Source: Amyloporia xantha
Taxonomy: Eukaryota; Basidiomycota; Agaricomycetes; Polyporales; Adustoporiaceae
Reading direction: 5' to 3'
DNA length: 64,000 nucleotides
NCBI GenBank assembly: GCA_036971615.1
Contig: JAYKKR010000023.1
Span: 558,001 to 622,000 of the forward strand
The number at the start of each line of letters is the position of its first letter. Position 1 is the stretch's first letter. A model generated the notes under the pieces. It saw only the letters and a program-made list of their open reading frames with translations, was not told where the DNA came from and made no database searches. Made by a program: the position numbers and the translations under genes. This document shows positions 22,241 through 35,183 of the stretch, piece by piece.

Positions 22241-24734
22241 TTTATGCAGGGTGCAGGTGGGCTATTTATCAATCCGCATGGTACATTAAGATGTCGCGCC
22301 AAATAACGTATTGCCAATAACATTGCGAGACTCGTGGCTACCACCCGAATAACTAAAATGTGGATCCCTGTGAGAGCGACACAAGAGGAAAAATAAGGCT
22401 TGTAATGTACTTACAATTCCGCCGACAACACACGTCGTCGTGTCCAACGGTTGTCTGTATCGCCAGGAAGAAGGCTTCGCTTTGCCCGGAGTTGTCTCAA
22501 AGGCCCAGTCTCCGCGGAGCAACTCCAGGAATAAAAAAAGATCTGAGTGATGGTGACGTATCGGTAGCGAACTACCACTATGATACAACATAACGCCCTC
22601 TTACTGTCCTCGATGATATAACGGTCACTGAATTCTTTTGTCAGGATGTGAACTTTGCCAGCTACTTAACTTGGCACGCGGTCCAGGTCCATTTCTCATA
22701 GTACCGAGCACACGCAATGCTTAAGTGGACAAAAAGGCCAGTAATATTCAAAATTGACACGTGATACAGGTGACTGGAGACTGGCGTCTACAAGTGTGAC
22801 ACCGCTGGACGAAGTCGCATCTGCGTCACAAGCGTAATGAGGTTCCAGGTAATTTTAGGCAATGTATCACATCTGCGTGAGGTCGCAACCCGCTTTTGGG
22901 AGGTGCTCGCTGGTCACAGTCGATCTCACAATCCAACCTGTGAGGGACTGTGACGTGCACGCTTCACGTGATATGCTTATTGCTCGCCGGGGCGCGCTTC
23001 AGAGATCCATGCAATGATGCATAATTGAGAAATCGTTTTCCGCCCCCCATTGCACCGAGCTCCTCTTACGCCATTCACAACGCTCGGCCATTCTGCGTCG
23101 CAGTGTGACTCTATGCTTAACATTCTGATAAAATGTATGTACCGAACGCTTTTTGTTGGTTGGTGCAACCTTGTCCCCAGATGGTGTGCCCGGATAGCGT
23201 CGGGTATGCGGTCTTCATCTCCATTTTAATGGAGAAAGTTGCCAGCGACGCCTTGACTTGCCCATTGTCTACACTGCTGTCGGGCTTTACAACATTGGGA
23301 GATCGCTGAGGAAGGATTGTGAGCACTCGGCTGTTATCAGATGCCTAAGATTACGTCCAATGATAAGTCACCAGTCCCTTGCTCTCGTTATCACTCTCCT
23401 CTTGTATGAAAGCTGGTTCAGTGCCTGGGGTAGTCTCTTCCGCTTTATTGTCGCTTATAGATGACACCGGCGCGGCGTATACACTCGCCAAATGGCATCC
23501 CACCGTAGGCTTCGCCGCTCCCTAGATCATCAGTTGGAGGTCCTGTCACGTCCGATTTGCTGTCGTTAGCATCCATGCCTTCCGCATATCTTGCGTGGAC
23601 GTTAACTGCGCTCGATGTAACAACCTAACACTTTACTCTTCGCATTGAAAACTGTATGGGTTAATAGTAAGCCATGTAGCGGTGTGTGGACTGATCACGG
23701 TGTGTAACGTCCGCGGGACACCACAATCCGATATATCTCAATCGGACGTCACTGTAATCTCACGAGATAGCCGTTATGGAGATGAAACTGGTTCACGAAG
23801 TGGGAATCGCAGAAGAAGGGTTCAGAGGAGGAGGTGCAAGGCTGCCCATAAGCGGAGAAGGAAAGAAGTAACAGGTAAAGCTCACAACTGCAGTACAGCG
23901 GTGCGTCATCAGCAAGCATACAGGGCCACCGATCAACCGAGACCGAGCATCAATCCTTATGCCGTGCAATTTCGCCAGTTTCAACACAAAAGCATAAGGT
24001 GCATGCGCGATCAAGAATGCAAACGGAAATCGACGGCAGAGCAGACATTTTGAGTCCACTGGGATGTAGAGCCGGAAAGCGGAATGAAACCCGCTACTAC
24101 AGCAAGGCCATGGATACGAAATAGAACCGTTGAACTGCGCACAACACGAAAGCCACCAGTTCAGAGGCGAGATAAATGCCGAAACGGCGAGGTGGTTCCC
24201 CCTGAGTCAGCGTTTGCACAGGACAGAAAACGAGCATAGAGTCCCTTCGGGGACACATGCCATGGTGCCCTACAAGCGATCACGCGAGTAGAAGTGTGAT
24301 AATGAAAGGCATTAGGGCCAGTGTGAATGCGAGGAGGATCACAGTGACGCCAATTTTGCATCTGTTACTGCTGTAGCAGATTAACAGCGAGGTGAGACAA
24401 TTCACACCTTCACCGGGAACAGGAGGCACCTGAAAATAATCTGCTGAATTATACTCGTAATTTACTGGAGATGCTCTTCACTGCCCTGCCGAGATCTCTC
24501 GCTTGCGCTTCTGCTTGTTTTCACTTGCTTTTTTCACAGCCTGTGATGCGTATGGCAATTGGCTAACAGTCCATCAAATAGGCTTCAGTTGGTTCCAATG
24601 CTTTCGAAAGATTAAACAGAGCATACCGTCTGCCTGCAGCATCTGTCACCAAACTCTGCACCGTTCGCTTGCGAATGCGTGCGCTGAATATTTGGAGTCA
24701 GAGGACCGGTTTTAGTTTTGACAACACCGCACAC
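22241..24734. other. Intergenic, nothing recognised
   Basis: About 2.5 kb between the KDZ remnant and the minus-strand orphan gene. Short frames only, no domains, no clear repeats. Confidence 0.45.
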
Positions 24735-25631
24735 TCACGAATGTCGAATCGGCTGCTCATTTATGCCTGTATCGGTAGCATGTTGTCCAGTCCAATCACC
24801 GATAGGTACGTCATTATTGCCCAAGCCAGGTGTAATCATTTTTTTAGCAGAGGATGCTCCTGCTGTTGGCAATTCAGTCCCGGGAAAAGGCATTGGTGAA
24901 CGGCCTCGCATAGACCTTGGCGGGGGACCTGGCGAAGGACTTGGCGAAGTATATGCCAGAGGTCCTGGGGGAGCTGCTCTTAAGGCTGCTATTTCATGAC
25001 GTTCCACCCTTCGTATAGAATAAGAGAAGGAATGTTGTATAAAAATTCACTCACCATTCTGCAAGCTCCCCAAAACCCACATCACATCGGAAACCCATCC
25101 GTGCCATTGAGATATAGTCATTGCTGTCTCGGTGGTGCCAATGGGATAACAGAATGACAAAGAGCGGGTCACTAGCAGAAGTCCTGAGGGCCCGCCTCTG
25201 AGTAAAGACATCCAGCAGTTGCTGGGTAAGTCAGACTGATCGGGCCGAGGCAAAGGTGGTTGAGAATCTGCATTGTGTACTACCTGGCGGCACTCAGGCT
25301 GCAATGATAACCACCATTGTATCCATTCCTGACTGTACTCCAATGGAATTGGTCGTTCCTCGTCATGGTATAATTGTCCTCGATGTATCCATTCCGTTGC
25401 TGAGACCGGAAGAGTGTTAGATGGAAGAGACCCCATCTGGCTCATAGTGAGAACTGAGAACACCTGACGTTGAAAAACTATTACCGGTAGACATAAACTG
25501 AGTTTCGTGGTTAAGCGCACAAGACGTTTATATGCTCGGCATTTGGGAACAAAAGACGGCCTCCTGAGAAGTGGCCGGATCCAGGATGCATCTGTGCGCA
25601 ACAAGTCTTCGGTCTCTGTGGAGTTTGGCAC
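24735..25631 (-). CDS. Orphan protein with W-rich hydrophobic C-terminal domain
   Basis: Main exon 25631-25063 encodes PSNTLPVSATEWIHRGQLYH, EYSQEWIQWWLSLQPECRQV, then MSLLRGGPSGLLLVTRSLSF and WVSDVMWVLGSLQNG, ending at a GTGAGT donor. A second exon from about 25,008 adds RHEIAALRAAPPGPLAY and a Pro/Ser/Gly-rich disordered tail. The W-x-x-L-R-x-G-G-P-x-G-L...D-V-x-W-V-L pattern resembles the end of multi-copy orphan proteins I associate with agaricomycetes. It may be the 3' part of the gene that starts at 28,304 on the same strand, 360 bases upstream. No function is proposed. Confidence 0.45.
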
Positions 25632-25994
25632 ATGATGAATTTCTTCCCATAACGCGCCTTGTGAGGTCTTGCAGAAAGCGCATCGAGGTTCTATTATAAG
25701 AAAAGATACTTAAGAGAATGTTCGGTCTGACCACTAGTTGCTATTAACGACTAGGTCGTACCACCAATTGATTCACGACTTGCAACCGGTAGATTGGGCT
25801 TTTAGGGTTACTATCCGTCATTTTACTCATTCTGTAACATCAGCCAGGGCGTACCAGCGCGTATTGTAGATCTATGCCTTCAGGTATTGAATTCTGGGTA
25901 AAATTGGAGGCTTCCGCCGAATTGTTGTTCTCGATATCGGGTTCAGGTAGCAAGGAACCTGAAAATCGGAGTTCGTGAATATCAGAAGCATCCC

Positions 25995-28304
25995 TCACAG
26001 AACTGAGCTCTTATGATACTGACTGGGATGCTTTTCTAGAGAAGCCGCTGCGAAAGCGTCGTCATTGCTCTGACTCTCATCCTGATCGTTGTCACCATGC
26101 GACGCGAACCTGAAGTCTTTGTGTCCGCGCCCAAACATATCAAGGGGCTCGTGTATGCCGTTGTTGCCAGTCTCGACAACGTGGATTTCAGACGCGTAGG
26201 CAGAAATACGCATATCATCCCAATTAGTACTGGCAGATCTCCTCGACCGCTGAGAAAGATCGTCCGCGTCGTTATTGTACAGCCAGTGTGATACCTCACC
26301 TCCGTGATCCGTATCCAACACTCTATCCTCTGGACTACGACCGCCCGCAAATTGGTAACTTTCAAAGGAACCGTCGTCGGAGGGATTTAGACCATCTAAG
26401 AATTGGTAATTTGTGGAGGAGCCGTTGTGGGATAGATTTAACTCATAGTCGTTCTTGCTCCTATCACCCAACTTTGGCGCGTTTTCATCAGAATCGCTTG
26501 TGGGTGCTCGCCATATCTTGAGCACAGCCTTCTCTCGTCTCCTGCGCATGATGGGTGGTGATCGCTGCTGCGTGGACAGGTTTGCAGACGATAAAGTCGA
26601 TGGAGATCTCTGATTGATTTCGAGCGCATCTGTCCAACAGCCGTGGTATAGTGATTCTGGCTCCAGGGGAGAAATTTACGCACCTGAGTTTGCCGCACTG
26701 AAGTCGCGCTGCTCAGCGGCTCTCTGCCTTGCGTTTCGCTCTGGGTGTGCCGATCCAACAGAGGATGGTCTGGATGCGTGTGAATGACCAGTCGCGTCGT
26801 CATCGTCGCCTTCTATGTTGCGTTTGAGTCAAAATACTAGTGTATCAAGGATAATTTACCTAAGGCCTCTGTTGTTGTGTCTGTCCCGTCACCAGAGACC
26901 CGTGTGGCCTGATGTGAAGACGAGGCCGCGGTGTAGAAGCGTAATGGGCATCGTCCATCCTCTTGGCGAGAATAGAAGTGGCTATATACGACAGTCGCTT
27001 CTGGAAAGGTGTACTTGCTGGGGTGTTGGAATGTGAAGTACGGCGGTAGGTCAACGTTGATATATTTTGCTGGATCCTCAGAGATATCTGTCCAAGGAAT
27101 TATCCCGTCATGTCCATCCCGACCTGATGCAGTTCCCATGTAAGCGAAGGCATATAGTGCAATGATAAGCTCACTCCAGCATCGATCTATGTAATCGGAA
27201 AGGTTGTTCTGGAAGTCGGAGAAGGACCAAGAAGGTTGTACTGGGCTGAGAGACGGACTTTGCCTTTCTTGCAAATGCTGATGATAACGGCCTACGAGGC
27301 TTTAGTTAGCTCAAAGGTGGTATATGATACGGCTAACGAGGATGCTCCCACCACTTTGGTCTCGCAAATATGCAAGATAGTCTTGGTTGAGCATCTTCAT
27401 AGCCTCAAGCCCATGTTGTTCTTCGCCAAACTTGAGGTATCGTTGGCCTCCATCACAAGAAATATCCCATCTGTAAACATATTAGAAACGAGAATGAGAA
27501 CTGAGAGAAACACAAGGGAAGCTTACTTGATCATCTTGATTGAATCTTGAGGTCCAAACGGCCCTCCTAGTCGCATATCTAGGCTCCATCCTGGCAGCTG
27601 TGAAAGCCAAGACCGAAGAATCGGTGATACCATGCCCGTTATGTCTGAGAAAGCACTACAATAAAAGAAATCTAGGTGATCTCGTTTGCTACAGTTGACT
27701 GCACTTACCTCTGCCAATCGTTCTTCACCGCGTATTCGTGCAGTACCTCCCCAACCCTCTCAGGAGATGAGTCACCGTCGATCTCAGTCGCAGCCCTAGA
27801 GAGCCCAGATAGATGCTCACTGCCCTCCGGCTCACTGTCAGGAGCAGGGCTAGATGCATTGATGTTTTGTCGGTGTGAGGCACGATCCTTATTCCAGTAC
27901 CACTTATAGAGTTTCTGTGGGAATATCAGTTCGAGCTTAGGTGATAAGGCAATTGATCATACTTCGAAGGTATCATCTCCTGCGGTAGGGCCGTATGTTT
28001 GAAGCCACAGCGGATATATCTGATTTAAAATGTACTGTCTCGGACGACCTCTGTCTTCCTCGTCGACGATCTTGAAGAAACGTTCCAAGAAACTATACAG
28101 GAAACTCTCCTTTTCTTCTGTGTCCGCGATTCCCCTTCGAGCACGGCGCCGACGAGGGCCACGTTTGCGTGTTTTGGTACGACTGGATTGCATGTCAAGT
28201 TGCCCGAGTTGATTGGTAATATTGAGGAGGTGTTGTGCACTTCGGCGCCCGTCAGTCCATGGTGTAGCGCTATTTTCGACACCGGGGTATCCACGAAGCG
28301 CCAC
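25995..28304 (-). CDS. Multi-exon orphan gene of unknown function
   Basis: ATG at 28302-28304. Exon 1 (to 27963) encodes a basic patch KTRKRGPRRRRARRGI and FLYSFLERFFKIVDEED; it ends GAA before GTATGA. Exon 2 (27914-27709) starts KLYKWYWNKDRASH and ends at GTAAGT. Exon 3 contains GMVSPILRSWLSQLPGWSLD and GGPFGPQDSIKMIK. Exon 4 starts WDISCDGGQRYLKFGEEQHG. Exon 5 encodes PSWSFSDFQNNLSDYIDRCW and PPYFTFQHPSKYTFPEATVV. Two more exons give a disordered acidic tail (SDSDENAPKLGDRSKND, HGDNDQDESQSNDD) ending near 25,995. Splice sites are canonical and frames stay open, so this looks like a live gene. I recognise no catalytic motif. The hydrophilic C-terminus and basic N-terminus would suit a nuclear protein, but this is speculation. 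Confidence 0.55.
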
Positions 28305-31300
28305 CTTCTATGCCTGAAAGACGGCTTTCCGGTTACGTACGAGAGACCCAATAAGCATACCACTTACTGGATGAATATCACCTAGGCATGCTGCACGACT
28401 TTTCATAGCTCCGATTGACCCAATGGAATGCTATGGACTTCTGCTCGGAAGTCAAAGTTGGGATATGCCGTAACTTTCTAGTGATGTTCATGCGTGTGCT
28501 GTCTTATCAAAAAGAATGCACCTGTAGAGAAGATGTAATCATACCCGAGAAGCCCGCCTTGAACAGGAGGAGTCGAAGGATTAGACTGACATTTATTTCA
28601 TCTATCTCACTTACGTCTCATTCCTGTATCTATGCCGGCACAGGAAAATGAAATATACTTACAATGACAACCTTCTTCGCTTGCCTCTTGTGGAGACACG
28701 AATAGTAACGCTCAGAGCACATTCGACGCGTATATACAGTAGAGAGTCCGTACCGATCGCCAAAGTGTTGCAACTCGCCGACGAAATTCAAATTGAAGCT
28801 CTCCGAGGTGTATCACGTGCTCGTTTGTCAATGTCAGTGCAGTCGATGGGCGTGCGCCGTTGGCGGCGTGGCCACAATGTTTTTTCATCTTGCGTACGGC
28901 TTCCACGGTGCGCTTCAATCTCTATCGCTCAGCCGTTCAAATCTCTATGTGTACTCTGTGCGCATTGGAAGTTGATCGTCATCAATCCATAGCCAAAGCC
29001 GCGTCCGCATCCTGGCTTATTGCTTGGAACTTGTCCCATCATGCGCGCGCCGGCTCCCTCCTCACTTTCCCTCCCATGGGCATCTCGCTCTTTCCTGCTT
29101 GTAATCTCTCCAGCCCCACGTCGCCTCACGGCCTAGCGTTCTTCGCTGCGCTACACACGACTACCCAGCCACAGCGCATCAAGTTTATGTCTTCCAATCT
29201 TACATAGCCCATGCCCTTTCGCCATGGAGGTGAGCCTCCAGCTCATAAAGCCATACTGTCCTGTCTGTTCGGCCAACGACACGTGTCTAGAGCGGTATGT
29301 GTGCTGCAATGGGTACATTCAATCTCACTAACAAGTGGTGCAAATGTAAGCACATTTCGCACATTCCGCGCTCTCTCCTGTATACTGCCGGTGAGCGCTC
29401 TGGACTTCTGCAATCCACTGTATTCCTTCGCTCACAAGCTTGGGACGAAACAGTTCGCTTTCCGATCATAACCCATTCCCCTGAGTTATACGTTCTCCCT
29501 CAATGTCTACCACCGACCTTCGGTTAGGATTAGGACAACGGAGCTGAGCACTGAGCAAGCATGCCAGCGCTCATATATGTCCTCCATTCGCGTGACCGTT
29601 AGCGATGATGTCTCGTGTGGCCTGCGGCGATAAGTGCACGTAGTGCAGAAAAGGCCTTGCTGTCAACACCTTGTTACTGACCTTGGACAATCGAGTCAGT
29701 CTTTCCTTACTCGTCTGTTCACGCGTGCGGCGGCGGCGAATTTTATCAAGTCGCTGTAGCCTCGCAACCATGAACAGTACTCTTTTATGCATGCGGCGGC
29801 GGCGACTGTTATCAAGTCGCTGTAGCCTACGTTTGGTGCTTAACGTACAGAGCCTTCGAAAGTGTTCAGCGATCTTTTCTTCTTTTCTGTGCTGCGCGGC
29901 GATGATCCTAGATCATTGTAGCCGGTGGTTTTGCGCGATTTGCGCTTTTGTCATCTTATCATCTCGCTGTAGCTCTGTACAAATAACGTTTCATGTATAC
30001 GCTACCCGCCTCGAACAAGGTACGTATGTGACTTTCTGGGAGCTGTATCTTCTTCACTCGATTCCTCTAGCATCGTCTAATGAGGTTAAAAATATTGCTG
30101 TTCTACGAAGGTGACTCTATGTTCGCTGCTTGCCCTTTTCGCTTTCGCTGACAACTTTTGGACTGGTTGGTGTCGGATATGATGGTGCTCTGAAAGGAAC
30201 GGATGAAGCTACGCCATGCTACTTGCAGACCCATAACCGTGTTGTAGAGGGTGGACATAGGGTCAAAGTAAGTCATCGCGATCTAGTCATGTTCATACCT
30301 TGCCCCACTATTGGTCTAGTAGTAGGCTGAGCGCCAGCCCCTGAGAGGTGTCGCACACCTCCGCCAGCGGACGTTTAAGCCTAACAGCTTTCCTTCTCGA
30401 CCTCTTTGCAGACCTGTGTTGCACATTTTGGGTCCTTGTCACAGATTCTTGGACTTGTAGGAGATTGAGGCTCTCTGAGGGTCCGCCAGGGTCTTTAAAT
30501 GTAGTGTCGATAAGGAAGTTTTCAATATCGACCTGCCTGGCTGAAAAGCGTATCAGGCCTTCGCTGCACTGGTAGAACATCGGGAGATTTTATGTTCCCG
30601 CTGTCGCTAGATGCATTTGGGTGCACTCTTAAGACGGGCTAATCTCCCAGTCCCATGGAGTGGAGGAGGGCCTTGTCCATCCACATTCCGATCCCCTCCG
30701 AAGCCTTTGTCTCATGAGAAGGCGTGCAGGTACAACCAATTACCCTGCTTCGTCAACTCGTCGGCCATCGTAAGCGCCACACTGATTATTTCCCTTTAGG
30801 ACGCTTTTGACATATCCGCATCAAGCAGCTGGCGCTGTCTGAACATAATCTGACCATTACTGATTGTGGCCGTATTAACCGACTGGCTTCCACCGCGCCG
30901 TGAAACAGATTTCTCGTTGACCTCTGAATCGCAATTCCTGCCGACTCCCGATTTATTGCACTAGAGGTTTCACGTGTCATACAAGAACTCCAGGGAGATC
31001 CACATCCCTTTTCTACCTTATCTACTCTACGACACGCAGTACTTGCCTGCAGACTGATGCACGCTCTCCTCAGATCTGTGTTGCAGTTATCTCATTGACT
31101 TGGCCTCGAGCACGCCCTATACCGCTACGACCGCCGACCCTTATACTCCACCATCGCTGTTGTCTGTCAACCCCGAATCTGACGAGGCCAATGCTCACCT
31201 GTCGATGGAGCCTCTAAGAATGTGCCTGACGGTCTAGATGACATTGATGTCGACTTCATACATGAATTCGTTGACACGGAAGACCTTCAGAAACAGCACC

Positions 31301-31383
31301 GGCACACCGCAGGTGTAAGCAAAAGAACATCAGTTGTTGACAGTCGTCCGACTTGACGCCAATTAGGATCATCCATTCTGTGA
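28305..31383. other. Gene-poor stretch
   Basis: A coding-like but broken segment lies on the plus strand at 28,650-29,200 (frame changes, PIAKVLQLADEIQIEALRG), without a firm family assignment. The rest holds only short frames and the small repeat at 29.7 kb. Confidence 0.45.
29726..29828. repeat. Direct repeat with GCGGCGGCGA core
   Basis: Two copies, 29726-29762 and 29792-29828, share TGCGGCGGCGGCGA, then two to three variable bases, then TATCAAGTCGCTGTAGCCT; the period is 66 bases. A looser third match (ATCTCGCTGTAGCTCTG) lies near 29,965. Too short to assign to an element. Confidence 0.7.
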
Positions 31384-33080
31384 ATGGGTGCCGCACACCG
31401 GGATCATTGGTTGGCCGGACTGTTGCGACATGAGGGGTGGTGTGGTGTGGATTCGTCCGCGATCCGCGATCTCTGTCTCCTTTGTCATACAGGTCAGGCC
31501 ATCGTGAGATGCGCCGAGAACAGTTGTGAGGTTTTCGTCGTTGAGTTACACCGCAGGAATCCGTTTCATCGAACCAGGGTAAGCACGTCAATCGTTCCTT
31601 TAGAATTCCTGATAATGAGTAAATGCTTGTCAAGCACTGGGTCAAGATGCACTTCCGGCGCAAGACACTCAGAGATTGGTTTCCGGACCAAGCTCGGACA
31701 CCCAATCGGCGAGCGCTGCGTCAACCCACAGCGCGCATGGGCCAACGAGTTTATGGTTCTTGGTACCACTTGCGTTCACGCAGTCGCGAAGTTCTACCTT
31801 CTGGCCCATCAACGGCATTGCATTAGCAATCACTCATTCAACCGCACCAAGCACATTAGGTGCAGATGGCGAGGTTGTCGCGCGCGGATGGTCAGTCGGC
31901 AATCCGTTCACATTAGCACTGAAGAGATGGGCCCTGATTCACGGCAGGATCTTTTGGATGAAGGTTTTGGTGATTGCAATTGGCGCAAGATCTGCAGCCT
32001 TGGTACGTGTATCAAAATGTTACAGTGGTTCAATAATCTGTCAATTATCATTCGTACAAGCTACCTCCATGTTAACGAAGATCAAGAAGTCCGTCTCAGT
32101 GCGCAGCGAACGTGTTGCCGTGCTCAAAAATTACACTTTGCATTGCCGGCGGAACAAACCGCAGCCTGGCAGGCTGCCGTTGAGCAATGGAAAGATGGCC
32201 GACTGCCCCGACCCGTTTGAAGTCACTCGTAGCTGTAGGACTTGTGTCTCTCCCCCACTACATGACGACATGAGGATTCTGACATAGATCAGCTATCACA
32301 CAGGCATCTGTTTGTCTTGTATTGGCAGATGCCCGAGGTTGCCGGAATTCGTGCTCGCGCTGCCTCGCTACAGGAAAGGATCCGCCTTCAAGTGTTCACC
32401 AGCTCCCTACGTACCTGCCATCGGAAGTCGTTCGCAGTTGCCGTGTGATCATGTTCTGCTTGATTGCGAGTACCGTCTTCGTCATGACCAGGCTCATAAC
32501 ATCCTCGGGGACGTGCGCCGTCATTTGCGGTTGAGGAGCCATCTATACAATTCCAAGGATTGTGTCGTTCGAGGACAGTGCCCCAACACGCGGGCCCGTT
32601 CAATTTTCATGGGTGTGCAGGCAAAGATTGATGTGGATGTTGCTCGCTACCGAAAGGCACGGGATGCGCTGCAGGCGCTGAGGGAGAAGATCGGTGATCA
32701 ATCATGGTCTGTTCACTTATTACCGCTCGATGATGCTGATGTTCGCTGTGTGACGGAAGGGCTATATCACGAGAGTAAGGGCCGTCAGTCTTTGTCATGT
32801 ATCTGGCGTACAGAAGGTGTAGGGGGCACGGGTGGTAGCGATCAGGGTCTCCAGGAGTGTGAGTCTCTATTTGTATGTATGCTGCGTGGCTGCTCATGAA
32901 TATACAGCTTTTCGAATCGAGTAATGTCAGGCGCCGGCCCGGGCGCATCGTCTGACAGCGGAATATCAACTGCTTGAGGAGGAGATGAGGCGCATAGTCA
33001 CTTTCCACGAGTGGCCCGCGGGATGGTGGCTCAATCAAATCAATAATACACGCAGGCTATCTGCTGAGCATGAGGAAGTA
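31384..33080 (+). mobile_element. KDZ transposon remnant 2, large internal deletion
   Basis: Opposite orientation to remnant 1 but clearly related. It begins in the cysteine-cluster region (RDHWLAGLLRHEGWCG), has TKLGHPIGERCVNPQRAWAN (31,690-31,750), then jumps near 31,790 to AHQRHCISNHSFNRTKHI, which corresponds to the segment after the catalytic core. STEEMGPDSRQDLLDEGF and NWRKICSLG follow (31,910-32,005), then the helical C-terminus LRLRSHLYNSKDCVVRGQCP and GLYHESKGRQSLSCIWRTEG (to about 32,830). A last exon near 32,940-33,080 reads LTAEYQLLEEEMRRIVTFHE in shifted frame. Several frameshifts are present. It lacks the whole KDZ core and cannot encode a working transposase. Confidence 0.8.
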
Positions 33081-33775
33081 AGCCTTCAGGCAGGCTGAGA
33101 TATGGTCAGCTCTGTTCTATTGGATACATCATTGTTCCGTAACTTAACACTTAAAACCAACTGGCCATGTATGATGAGCCCTGAAGCAGAGTTCTGAAAT
33201 TCGCCGATCTCCCAGCGCTAGGTACTCGTAATACATCGTAATATAACGTGGACGCGACCGCTGCTGCACTGTAATGCTCCCTCTGCCTTCACAGATCGCG
33301 CCTCACTGAAGGGACACCACGACTACTACTAATGCTTCTCCTTACACATGCGCCATGTCTGAAACTAGGGCATATGAGCCTCTTCCCTGAGAAGGCACGT
33401 CCTCACGAAACCGCAGTCTTACTTTTTTCTCTCCTTTTATTGTCCGCGAGGACAGCGCCTTATGTAGACGTCAGTATGTACGGGTATAGCTACAGGGTGT
33501 ATGTAATTTAGGCGAAACAAAACGTTGAGCATATATCAAGTTGCCCCTCCAAACTGCCCGGGAGATGAGTGAGATCCTGCAACGAGAATTGAAGGAAATA
33601 TACGTGAATATTCCCGCTACGAGAGTAGTGGGTTCTTATCGCAATCTCGTTCAACGATCGTCCGCCAAAAACACAAATCCTGACAAAGACCGGCCCTAAA
33701 CTCGTCACGCGGCCTGCCCTTTATATCCCCTTGCTCTTGACGTCCCCATCGCGCACCGTACTTTTACTGTCTGCA
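33081..33775. other. Spacer before the Helitron-like region
   Basis: No gene seen. A TTTATAT box at 33720-33726 lies 50 bases before the ATG at 33776 and may be the promoter of the Helitron-like gene. Confidence 0.4.
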
Positions 33776-34809
33776 ATGCCTCGCTTGTGTCTGCCTGGCC
33801 TGTACGCCGGCATTCCAATTTCCATCCTTGTGGATTCCTCCTTGTCGACTTCATCTATTTCTTCCGCATTTGCGTTGCAACATAACATCGCTCGTCCATA
33901 CGTGTCTTGGGCGACGTCGCTTTAGCTACAGCGTCGGGCCCTATCCTTGTGCCTGCCTCTTCCGGCCATTTGGAATCATCGTTTCCCATGCCAGTCTCAT
34001 ACCTTGCGCGTTATGACGTGGCCCTGGGTGAGGATTGGCTCCGTCTGTGTCAGCCTGTTTTTGGCCTCTTGCTTGGAATGGCCTGACGGTGATACGATAC
34101 CTCCCCTGCCTGCAGGTCACCGGTGGATACCCTTCCAGAGTCCGTCGCGTGGTGAGTGGTTCCTCGCGTTGAGTCATCGTCTGGTTGCTCACTGTGTATC
34201 TGTCACCATCGCCTTTTGCTCGTGCATGCGCACTGTATTCGCTCTGTCTTATGTTCTGCGTGCCCTTTCAGCTCCTTGTGTTATCAATTGTCATCTAGGA
34301 GATTCTAGTGGTCCATCTCGTGTGGTTTGTTCCCCGTCGAGTCCCGTCCTGTCGTCTTGTACCACAGTGGATGTTGCTTCTGATGTTTGTGCTGCCCTCT
34401 CCATGGTTGGCCAAGACCTTGTGTCTCTCGGTATGTCACATGGTGTTTCTATTCCCCTTGATGATGCATTGTGTGACCGTCGCCCGCTCCTCCTCCATCT
34501 TCTTCTTGGACATTGCTGTCAGACTAGTGATATACCTTTGTCTCCTCGATGTGTCGTTGTTCATAGTCATGTGGACACCTCGCAATCCCTTGCACATGAG
34601 GTTTACAAACGGTTACTGGAATCTTCTTTTCTCTCTACATGCTCATTGAGTGACCTTCGTACTATGTGTTCGGCTCTAGGTATTGATTGTGGTCCAGAGG
34701 AACTGCACAGTCGTCGCACCTTGTTGTCTCGTGGGCACTCCTCCATCAGGATCCTATTGATCCGATCCTGAGCAGTTTGTCGGACATATTTGATGGCTTT
34801 GATCAGCTT

Positions 34810-34817
34810 TCCCGAGC
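34810..34817. repeat. hAT target-site duplication, left copy
   Basis: TCCCGAGC directly before the left terminal repeat; the same 8 bases follow the right end at 38097-38104. Eight bases is the size produced by hAT transposases. Confidence 0.92.
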
Positions 34818-35149
34818 TAGTGTTGCGTAGAGCTGAGCCGAGCCGAGTCGAGCCGGGCAACTCGGCATAACTCGGATTTCCGAGTTTTGTCGAGGCGAGT
34901 TGCGAGCTGGCTTGTGAGTTCGGGATGGGGTGGCCCGTAACTCCAGCCAATAGCATTTTAGAGTGAGGACGGCGAGCCAACAGATGCGGGTGATGCTATT
35001 ATGATTCACAGATGCATAATAATACGAAATAATGATACAGAAGATATACAGGATGCTGTAATTGCTTAGGAGACTATGTATTAGAAGTAGTGTCAATTTT
35101 ACTGTTGGATATCAACTCCTCAAGCTCGTCATACTTGCCAGCTCTGAGA

Positions 35150-35183
<34 letters not shown>

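Noticed and set aside
28648..29207. Possible BTB/POZ-like fragment (PIAKVLQLADEIQIEALRG)
   Set aside because: The match is a weak pattern only, and the frame changes repeatedly.
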